From Oscillospiraceae bacterium (lineage in GTDB: Bacteria > Bacillota > Clostridia > Oscillospirales > Oscillospiraceae), in assembly GCA_017538775.1 (NCBI GenBank), contig JAFYIF010000283.1, forward strand, positions 1-5,861: a stretch of 5,861 nt of DNA, in the 5' to 3' direction. Every line of letters begins with the position of its first letter. Positions within the stretch are counted from its first letter, which is position 1. Below the pieces are notes generated by a model, which had not been told where the DNA came from, did no database searches, and was given only the letters and a program-made list of their open reading frames with translations. Shown in pieces: positions 1 to 4,879 of this stretch. The position numbers were made by a program, and so were the translations under genes.

Positions 1-299
1 TGGCCCCGGCGGAGATCTGCGTGGCCGGGGAGGCGCTGCGCTTCTATGAGATCATGCCCCTGGGCGTCAGCAAGGCCCATGCGCTCCACAGGCTGCGGCA
101 GACCCCGGAGCTGGCCGGGCGCACGGTCTTCGCCGCCGGGGACAACTGGAACGACCTGGAGCTGCTTTCCGCCGCCGACGTGGCCGTGACCCCGGCCAAC
201 GCGGTCCCGGAGGCGAAAGCCATCAGCCGCTTCACCACGGTGTCCAACGAGCAGCACGCGATCGCGGCGCTGCTGGAGGAGATTTTGCCGCAGCTGTGA
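1..299 (+). CDS. HAD-superfamily (Cof-type) hydrolase, C-terminal fragment
   Basis: This is the C-terminal 98 or so residues of a gene that begins before the window; the frame is open from base 3 and stops with TGA at 297-299. The fragment carries the last two HAD phosphatase motifs: a lysine in G-V-S-K-A-H-A-L (motif III) and G-D-N-W-N-D-L-E-L-L (motif IV, the GDxxND acidic pair that binds Mg2+). It then reads V-A-V-T-P-A-N-A-V-P-E-A-K, typical of the end of Cof/IIB-type HAD proteins, which are soluble phosphatases of sugar phosphates, FMN-like or other small phosphorylated metabolites. The substrate cannot be told from this part. The family assignment is secure; the nucleophile DxD motif lies outside the window. 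A hairpin terminator follows immediately. Confidence 0.88.
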   Translation, partial: APAEICVAGEALRFYEIMPLGVSKAHALHRLRQTPELAGRTVFAAGDNWNDLELLSAADVAVTPANAVPEAKAISRFTTVSNEQHAIAALLEEILPQL

Positions 300-311
300 A
301 AACAAACAAGC

Positions 312-348
312 GGACCCGCGCCGTCCCAATCGACAGCGCGGGTCCTTT
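312..348. terminator. Rho-independent terminator, probably bidirectional
   Basis: A perfect 10-bp GC-rich stem (312-321 pairing with 336-345) encloses a 14-base loop and is followed by TTT on the plus strand. On the minus strand the stem is followed by a T-rich stretch (complement of 301-311). It sits 12 bases after the HAD stop and 34 bases beyond the stop of the convergent spore-protein gene, so it can serve both. Confidence 0.75.
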
Positions 349-381
349 GCGCGTTCCGCGGGGCCTCTGGCCCGGCGGCGC

Positions 382-579
382 TTACTTCATGCCGTTTTCG
401 TAAGCCTCGATCATCTTGCGGACCATCTGTCCGCCGATGCTGCCGGCCTGGCGGCTGGTCAGGTCTCCGTTGTAGCCGTTCTTCAGATTGACGCCCACCT
501 GGCTGGCGGCTTCCATCTTAAATCGGTCCATGGCGTCCCGTGCGTTGGGGTTCACCAGCGTGTTGGAACTCTTAGCCAT
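382..579 (-). CDS. Alpha/beta-type small acid-soluble spore protein (SASP)
   Basis: This 65-residue protein belongs to the alpha/beta SASP family, which coats and protects DNA inside dormant spores and is degraded by the GPR protease at germination. The family core is clear: an N-terminal N-P-N-A-R-D-A-M-D-R-F-K helix, the GPR-site region M-E-A-A-S-Q-V-G-V, then T-S-R-Q-A-G-S-I-G-G-Q-M-V-R-K-M-I. The length (60-75 is usual) and the lack of Cys fit. The GPR site has E-A-A-S where E-I/F-A-S is commoner. The start is fixed by the family N-terminus and a good ribosome site (AAAGGAGT, complement of 591-598). It is transcribed alone, divergently from the membrane/spermidine-synthase-like gene, and should be expressed late in the forespore. 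It is the strongest evidence that the host makes spores. Confidence 0.95.
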   Translation of the reverse strand: MAKSSNTLVNPNARDAMDRFKMEAASQVGVNLKNGYNGDLTSRQAGSIGGQMVRKMIEAYENGMK

Positions 580-631
580 TCCTGTTTACAACTCCTTTGC
601 AAAAGTTCTGGGGGCCGTTCGCTCCCGACCC

Positions 632-660
632 TAGCTTTTGCAGCGCCGGTTCGGCTATTC
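632..660 (-). promoter_or_regulatory. Possible sigma-G-like promoter of the spore-protein gene
   Basis: On the minus strand GAATA (complement of 656-660) fits the sigma-G -35 pattern, and AAAGCTA (complement of 632-638) follows after 17 bases. It matches the CATNNTA-type -10 only in part. The position, about 50 bases before the start codon, is suitable. SASP genes are normally read by sigma-G; the assignment rests mostly on that expectation. Confidence 0.35.
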
Positions 661-691
661 AAAAAAGCTTTGGTAACTTGCGCCACAGGAC

Positions 692-720
692 TGTACAGAA
701 TTGGAAAAGTGTGGTAATAT
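692..720 (+). promoter_or_regulatory. Sigma-A-type promoter with extended -10 for the membrane/spermidine-synthase-like gene
   Basis: TGTACA (692-697, four of six matches to TTGACA) is spaced 17 bases from TAATAT (715-720). A TG at 712-713 gives an extended -10. The -35 lies inside the perfect 8-base palindrome CTGTACAG (691-698). Transcription would begin near 727, leaving a leader of roughly 95 bases before the ATG at 824. Confidence 0.55.
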
Positions 721-823
721 AGTGGTAACATCGCCGTATCAGTTCATATGGAAACCGGTTTGACCAAAATTCGCCTGTTTTTTGCATGTTTTACAAAACG
801 GCGCTTGGGAAAGGGCGTGGAGC

Positions 824-2417
824 ATGGACACACCGATTTTGAAAAACAAGCTGTATCTCTACCTGACGGAGTTTTTCGCCGGGGTTTCCGTCATGGCGGC
901 GGAGCTGGGGGCCAGCCGTCTGCTGGCACCCTACTTCAGCTCCAGCCAGATCGTCTGGACCATCATCATCGGGACCATCATGGTGGCCATGGCCCTGGGC
1001 AACCTCTACGGCGGGCGTGCGGCGGATCGGGACCCGGACCCGGACCGGCTCTATCTGCGGCTGCTGGGGGGCGGCGGTCTGGCTGGCGGGGATCCCGTTT
1101 CTGGGCAAATATGTGATTTTGCTGATCTCCGCTTTGCTGGTGAACACGGTCAACAGCGGCTTTCTGATCTGGGCGGGGCTGCTCAGCTGCGTTTTGATCT
1201 TCGTCTTTCCGCTTTTCCTGCTGGGGACGACCACGCCCTCCCTGGCCCGCTTCGCCGTGCGCTCCCTGGACGACAGCGGCCGGACCGTGGGCCGCCTGAA
1301 CGCCGCGAACACCGTGGGCAGCATCCTGGGCACCTTCCTGCCCACCTTCGTCACCATCCCCGCCCTGGGCACGGCCATCAGCTTTCTGATCTTCTCCGGG
1401 GTGCTGCTGATCATCGCCCTGGTCTATTTCCTCAGCGCCCGGCGGCGTCGGCTGCGCTGTATCCTGGCCCTGGCGGCCTTCGTGCTCTTCTCCATCCTGG
1501 GAGTGGGAGGCTCCTTCGCCTTCTGGCAGAACGATTTGGTCTATGAGGGGGAGAGCGTCTACAACTATCTCCAGGTGCGGGACGAGCCGGAGCAGGTGGT
1601 GCTGTCCACCAACGTGCTGTTCGGCGTCCAGTCCGTGATGCGGAAGGACGGCGGCCTCACGGGGCTGTACTACGACTACGCCCTGGCCGCGCCGGTGCTG
1701 GCCGGGGTGCCGACCTCCGCCGCGCCCAAGCAGCTCATCCTGGGCATGGGCACCGGCACCTACGCGAGCCAGTGCCGGAGCTTTTTCCCCGGCCTGCAAA
1801 GCGTCGGCGTGGAGATCGACGAGCGCATCACGGAGTTGGCCCGGGAATATTTTGCCCTGGACCCGGACATCCCCGTGGTGACCTATGACGGCCGCGCCTA
1901 TCTGCGCGTCTGCGGCGAGCGCTTCGACGTGATCATGGTGGACGCCTATCAGGATATCACCATCCCCTTCCAGATGTCCTCGGTGGAGTTTTTCAGCCTG
2001 GTGCGGGAGCACCTCAAGCCCGGCGGCGTGCTGGTGGTCAATCTGAACATGCGCTCCGACGCGCCCGGCAGCATCAACGACTGGCTGGGGGACACGGTCT
2101 CCGCCGTCTTCCCCTGGGTGGCGCTGGTGGACGTGCAGGGCACCACCAACCGGGAGCTGTTTGCGGCGGAGACGAACCTCTTCGCCGCCTTCGCGGAGCG
2201 CAGTGCGTCGCTGGAATCCGCAGAGCTGCGGGCGCTGATGATCCGCATCGCCCGGGAACTGCGCCCCCACGAGTCGGAAAACCGCGTGCTGACCGACGAC
2301 CGCGCCCCGGTGGAGAAGCTGGGGATGACCCAGTTGGACAGCCTGATCCGCCGGGAGCTGTACGGCTACCGGGTGCAGCTGCGGGAGCAGGGGCTGCAAG
2401 GCTTGCTGGCCGGATGA
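824..2417 (+). pseudogene. Membrane-embedded spermidine-synthase-like protein (fused transporter-like/aminopropyltransferase family), frameshifted
   Basis: As given the gene is in two frames: 824 to about 1067 in one, about 1068-2417 in the next. Removing one G from the run at 1066-1071 restores a continuous 530-residue protein reading R-L-L-G-A-A-V-W-L-A-G-I-P-F-L-G-K-Y. About seven hydrophobic segments span residues 12-234. They are followed by a spermidine-synthase-type Rossmann domain: an E-S-V-Y-N-Y-L-Q-V entry strand near 245, G-M-G-T-G-T (307-312) for nucleotide binding, V-E-I-D (E330), and V-D-A-Y-Q-D (D373). The usual catalytic D-S-T-D-P is replaced by D-A-Y-Q-D, as I recall for this membrane subfamily, so true polyamine synthesis is not assured. 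The ATG at 824 is preferred: AAAGG lies nine bases upstream and the first membrane segment follows. A gene finder would report only 1017-2417, whose GTG start has no convincing ribosome site and drops the first segments. Confidence 0.85.
1066..1071 (+). other. Frameshift at a six-G homopolymer
   Basis: The family-like protein sequence runs in the 824 frame up to R-L-Y-L-R-L-L (codon 81 at 1064-1066) and resumes as G-A-A-V-W-L-A-G one base later (from 1068). The switch falls exactly in GGGGGG. One surplus G explains it fully; upstream and downstream frames are otherwise intact and free of other lesions. It may be a sequencing or assembly error, a fresh mutation, or slippage-based phase variation. 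Confidence 0.85.
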
Positions 2418-2451
2418 GCAGAATTTTACCCTTTTCGTCTCCCGCGGGGTC

Positions 2452-2460
2452 TGCTATAAT
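2452..2460 (+). promoter_or_regulatory. Extended -10 promoter of the 381-residue protein gene
   Basis: A perfect TATAAT (2455-2460) is preceded by TGC, an extended -10. The best -35 at a 17-base spacing (TTTTCG, 2432-2437) is poor, as is common for extended -10 promoters. It lies 35 bases after the preceding stop, and transcription would start near 2467, about 30 bases before the ATG. Confidence 0.7.
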
Positions 2461-2495
2461 CATAGCCACACAAACCACATGACAGAGGAGGTCGA

Positions 2496-3641
2496 ATGCC
2501 GATGGCATCTGAGGCCATGAACGCGCTGGCCTTCCGCTTCCGGAAGGCGAAACTCTGGAACAAGCTTCTGGACGACGAGCTGTTTGCCGTCCAGCTTTCG
2601 GACGGGGAGATCGGATACTGCTGCGTGATGGGGCAGCTGGGGGAGCATTTGTCCCTGGCGCTCTATGTGGGCGAGGCGGGCTTGCAGAGCTATCTGCGCC
2701 TGGCCGCCGCCGCGGCGCGGCAGGAGGTGGAGCAGGAGCTGGTCTGGAGTCAGGACTGCCTGCAGTGCTCCTTTGAGGACGCGGAGGAACTGAACCCGGC
2801 GGATGTCAAAGCGGCGCGGGCGTGCGCCCTGTCTCTGGGCATCAGCCTCCGGGGCCGCTTCGCCTATCCGCTGTTCTCCAAATACAGCCCCTACCGCATC
2901 CCCTGCGCCATCTCGGAGGAAGCGGACTTCCGGCGCATGGGCGAGGCGCTGCAGGGCGCGCTGCTGATCGCCGAGCTGCTGAAAAGCCGGAGCAAGGAGC
3001 AACTGGGCTTTGCCCGTCTGCGCCGGGAGCCGCAGACCCTGCCCCTGGTGCGCCTGGAGGACGGGAAGCGGAGCCTGGGCGCCACGCCGCTGCCGCCGAT
3101 GGAGGACCCGGACTGGCCCGCCCCGGCGCTGGAAAACGACGTGACGGTGGAAAAGCTCCGCCGCGCCCGGCGCGTCCGGGCCATGGAGTGCCAGGTGCTG
3201 ATGCTGCCCAGCCCGGTGGAGGACCCGGAGGGCGGCCCGCCGCGCTTCCCCTTCCTGCTGCTCTGCGCCCTGGTGGACGAGGCGGAGCTGCTGAACCTGC
3301 CGGTGGTGAACGACTACGCCGAAAGCGCCGCCGACCTGCTGGTCTATTTCGCCGAGGCCGTGGCCAAGGACGGTCGCGTCCCCGCCAGCATCCTGGTCCC
3401 CGACGCCCGGACCGAGGCCTTGTTCCACGGCTTCTGCGCCCGGGTGGGCGTGGAGCTGCGCCGGGTGGAGGAGCTGAAGCTCCTGGACGAAGTGCGCGAC
3501 AACATGCTCTCCCAGTTGGGCGGGGAAGAGGAGGAGGAAGCCCCCGACGAGCTGAGCCACGAGGAGGATTCCCTCCGCCGCCTCCAGGAACTGTCCGCCG
3601 CCTTCGACGCCATGTACGGCGGCTTCGGGCCGGAGAATTGA
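2496..3641 (+). CDS. Uncharacterised 381-residue cytosolic protein
   Basis: I do not know a function for this gene. The protein has no signal peptide or membrane segment and is acidic. The N-terminal part (to about residue 140) reads L-W-N-K-L-L-D-D-E-L-F-A-V and then G-E-I-G-Y-C-C-V-M-G. It resembles what I remember as the DUF7309 family, and the part around residues 235-335, with L-L-L-C-A-L-V-D, L-L-V-Y-F-A-E-A-V and S-I-L-V-P-D-A-R-T-E-A-L, resembles DUF6930; both are from memory. A glutamate-rich stretch (G-G-E-E-E-E-E-A, near 341) precedes the tail. AGGAGG (2486-2491) is four bases from the ATG at 2496 and ten from an in-frame ATG at 2502, so the first two residues are uncertain. It has its own promoter, and codon use matches the GC-rich chromosome. 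A tRNA gene follows 48 bases after the stop. Confidence 0.85.
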   Translation: MPMASEAMNALAFRFRKAKLWNKLLDDELFAVQLSDGEIGYCCVMGQLGEHLSLALYVGEAGLQSYLRLAAAAARQEVEQELVWSQDCLQCSFEDAEELNPADVKAARACALSLGISLRGRFAYPLFSKYSPYRIPCAISEEADFRRMGEALQGALLIAELLKSRSKEQLGFARLRREPQTLPLVRLEDGKRSLGATPLPPMEDPDWPAPALENDVTVEKLRRARRVRAMECQVLMLPSPVEDPEGGPPRFPFLLLCALVDEAELLNLPVVNDYAESAADLLVYFAEAVAKDGRVPASILVPDARTEALFHGFCARVGVELRRVEELKLLDEVRDNMLSQLGGEEEEEAPDELSHEEDSLRRLQELSAAFDAMYGGFGPEN

Positions 3642-3649
3642 AAAACAAA

Positions 3650-3675
3650 GCGAGGCCCCGGCAACGGGGCCTTGC
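3650..3675 (+). other. Stable hairpin with GCAA (GNRA) tetraloop between the 381-residue gene and tRNA-Leu
   Basis: Bases 3650-3660 pair with 3665-3675 (11 bp, one G-T wobble) around the loop GCAA. No T run follows on the plus strand, so it is not a standard terminator in that direction. On the minus strand it is followed by a T-rich tract, but no minus-strand gene ends here. It may be an mRNA 3' stabiliser or processing mark between the message and the tRNA. Confidence 0.6.
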
Positions 3676-3689
3676 GGAAAAGATGATAC

Positions 3690-3774
3690 GCGGGCATGAT
3701 GGAATTGGTAGACATGCAGGATTTAGGTTCCTGTGGAGCGATCCGTTGGGGTTCGAGTCCCCATGCCCGCACCA
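3690..3774 (+). tRNA. tRNA-Leu (anticodon UAG), CCA encoded
   Basis: The acceptor stem is GCGGGCA (3690-3696) with TGCCCGC (3764-3770), then A and an encoded CCA (3772-3774). The anticodon stem CAGGA/TCCTG holds the loop TTTAGGT, with anticodon TAG at 3724-3726, reading CUA and related leucine codons. The T arm is a 5-bp TGGGG/CCCCA stem around TTCGAGT. The long variable arm (GGA/TCC stem) and 85-base length are right for a type II leucine tRNA. No own promoter is evident just upstream, so it may be read through from the preceding gene. Confidence 0.96.
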
Positions 3775-3775
3775 G

Positions 3776-3828
3776 AAGCGCCGCCGCTGACGCAAGATGA
3801 ACAGATTGCGCCAGAAGCGGCGCTTTTA
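3776..3828 (+). terminator. Rho-independent terminator after tRNA-Leu
   Basis: AAGCGCCGC (3776-3784) pairs with GCGGCGCTT (3817-3825), and the RNA continues as TTTTAT. A second small stem, CGCAA (3791-3795) with TTGCG (3806-3810), sits inside the loop. It starts two bases after the CCA end of the tRNA. Confidence 0.8.
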
Positions 3829-3832
3829 TCTG

Positions 3833-3977
3833 TTATCTATTATCTGACGAACAGGTCATGCCACACCAAAAGAAAACGCGCAAGGGGACGGAATCCGGCG
3901 TCTCCCGTGTGCCAAATCATGCGACCGGGTGCCATTCACCGGAGTGCTGCTGTATTATTCCCTTGGATAATAGATAA
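3833..3977. repeat. 145-bp segment bounded by a 12-base perfect inverted repeat
   Basis: TTATCTATTATC (3833-3844) is the exact reverse complement of GATAATAGATAA (3966-3977). The interior holds no convincing gene; it has small inverted motifs such as CCGGG-TG/CACCGG (about 3925-3942). The arrangement is reminiscent of a small non-autonomous element. No target-site duplication is clear, and the right arm coincides with the tandem array, so the pairing may simply reflect opposite copies of one simple repeat. Confidence 0.4.
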
Positions 3978-4012
3978 TAGATAATAGATATTAGATAATA
4001 GATAAAAGATAT
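3966..4012. repeat. Tandem GATAATA heptamer array
   Basis: Units begin at 3966, 3973, 3980, 3987, 3994 and 4001, with a partial unit at 4008. Four are exact GATAATA; the others are GATATTA and GATAAAA. The array is AT-only apart from one G per unit, in a GC-rich neighbourhood, and ends six bases before the stop codon of the truncated degV. Confidence 0.92.
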
Positions 4013-4017
4013 CTCCG

Positions 4018-4639
4018 TTATACGGGACGGCACATACCCACGTCCAGGGTGCCCCGATCCGGAACATACAACACGGGCTTGATGTTCAGGATGGAGCCCA
4101 CCAGGGCCGAGGCGTTGGAGACCCGTCCCCCCGCTTTTAGATAGTTCAGGTCGTCCACGGTGAAGCGGTGGGCGATGCGCAGCTTGTTCTCCTCGCCCCA
4201 GGCGACGACGCTGTCGAAGTCCGCGCCCGCTTCCATGCGCTCCACCATGTTCACCACCAGCGTCCCCAGCCCGCCGGAGATGCAGCGGGTGTCCATGACG
4301 TACAGCCGCCGATCCGGGAACGCCGCCCGGATGCGCTCCGCCGCCGCAGCGCAGTTCTGGTAGGAGGCGGACATCTCTTTGGACATGTCGAGAAAAATCA
4401 CATCTTTCCCGCCGCCCAGCAGTCCCCGGAAGAAGTCTTCATAGGTGAACTGGTTGATCATGGAAGTCTTGAGCCGGTCCCCCCGGCGCATCCCGGCGCT
4501 CCTCCCGGCAGTCGTCCTCAAACAGCTTGTCGTTGACGGTGTAGCTGTAGGGCAGGAAGGGCACCCGATGCGCGTCCAGCCAGGTCCGGGGCAGGTCGGA
4601 GGTGGAGGTGGAGGTGGTGGTGATGATGTAATCAGACAT
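4018..4639 (-). pseudogene. DegV-family fatty-acid-binding protein gene, frameshifted and 3'-truncated
   Basis: DegV proteins bind long-chain fatty acids; homologues such as FakB present them to the kinase FakA. The remnant starts at ATG (4637-4639) with M-S-D-Y-I-I-T-T, a T-S-T-S run, D-L-P, and a possible AAAAGGA ribosome site about ten bases upstream. It keeps this frame to D-D-C-R-E-E (about 4495-4505), then the DegV sequence continues in another frame as G-M-R-R-G-D-R-L-K-T-S-M-I-N-Q. Conserved parts follow: S-A-S-Y-Q-N-C-A, V-M-D-T-R-C-I-S-G-G-L-G, K-A-G-G-R-V-S-N and L-N-I-K-P-V-L. The gap between D-D and M-R looks about five residues short, so a small deletion probably caused the frameshift. 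After G-T-L-D-V (about 4039) homology stops and a foreign TAA comes six codons on. The usual C-terminal third (K-V-R-G-R-K region onward, full length near 280) is missing. The promoter is intact, so the decay may be recent. Confidence 0.85.
4598..4615 (-). repeat. Triplicated ACCTCC hexamer in the degV N-terminus
   Basis: Codons 9-14 are (ACC TCC) three times, encoding T-S-T-S-T-S. DegV proteins usually have only T-T-x-S-T-x-D-L-P here, so one unit looks like an in-frame duplication by slippage, in the loop that normally contacts the fatty acid carboxylate. Confidence 0.6.
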
Positions 4640-4694
4640 GGCAAAACCGTCCTTTTATCGTAGTTGCTGAAAGCGGCATGGAGAATCCTTCCAC

Positions 4695-4723
4695 AGTATA
4701 GTGGATTTGTCGAGGGGTGTCAA
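4695..4723 (-). promoter_or_regulatory. Consensus sigma-A promoter of the degV remnant
   Basis: On the minus strand TTGACA (complement of 4718-4723) and TATACT (complement of 4695-4700) are separated by exactly 17 bases. The start would be near 4688, about 50 bases before the ATG. The -10 lies in the centre of an inverted repeat, CCAC-AGTATA-GTGG (4691-4704), which could be a small operator. Confidence 0.85.
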
Positions 4724-4796
4724 CGGGGGGGTGAACACTCTCGTTTGAAGCTTTGGAGTTTACCACAGTGCATTGCAGTATTCTGGAATTGTATTC

Positions 4797-4825
4797 TTGA
4801 AAAAAATCAACTCATCTGTTATAAT
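4797..4825 (+). promoter_or_regulatory. Near-consensus extended -10 promoter of the TIR-phosphoribosyltransferase gene
   Basis: TTGAAA (4797-4802) and TATAAT (4820-4825) are 17 bases apart, and TGT directly before the -10 makes it extended. Transcription would begin near 4832, giving a leader of about 48 bases before GTG 4880. The promoter lies in AT-rich DNA on the gene's side of the composition break, so it probably arrived with the gene. Confidence 0.8.
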
Positions 4826-4879
4826 TCAAGCGATAGCTTAATATCTCTATTTAAGGCTGCCAGGAAGGGTGACGGATTC

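Noticed and set aside
978..2399. 473-codon minus-strand open frame opposite the membrane/spermidine-synthase-like gene
   Set aside because: Its low-complexity His/Gln/Gly/Arg composition and lack of domains mark it as an antisense shadow; the plus strand carries clear SAM-domain motifs.
3650..3675. Hairpin considered as a rho-independent terminator of the 381-residue gene
   Set aside because: There is no T run after the stem on the plus strand; I list it as a hairpin only.
3760..3780. Integrase attachment site at the 3' end of tRNA-Leu
   Set aside because: No second copy of the tRNA 3' end is seen in the window and no integrase is present; the terminator follows the tRNA directly.
2822..3795. 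Long open frames on both strands overlapping the 381-residue gene and the tRNA
   Set aside because: They are proline/arginine/glycine/alanine-rich shadow frames typical of GC-rich DNA, and they run through the tRNA and hairpin.
3858..3977. Small open frame of 39 residues starting M-P-H-Q-K-K-T-R and containing C-C-C
   Set aside because: It has no good ribosome site, its end is made by the heptamer repeat, and it resembles no family I know; it is most likely chance coding in the repeat-bounded segment.
3833..3977. CRISPR-type array
   Set aside because: The repeat units are contiguous heptamers without spacers, and there are no cas genes.
3733..3984. Open frame starting inside tRNA-Leu
   Set aside because: It overlaps the tRNA and its terminator and has no ribosome site or recognisable content.
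4664..4879. Upstream extension of the TIR gene frame beginning at TTG 4664
   Set aside because: It runs through the degV promoter and the TIR gene's own promoter, spans the composition break, lacks a ribosome site and has no family-like sequence; GTG 4880 begins right at the TIR fold.
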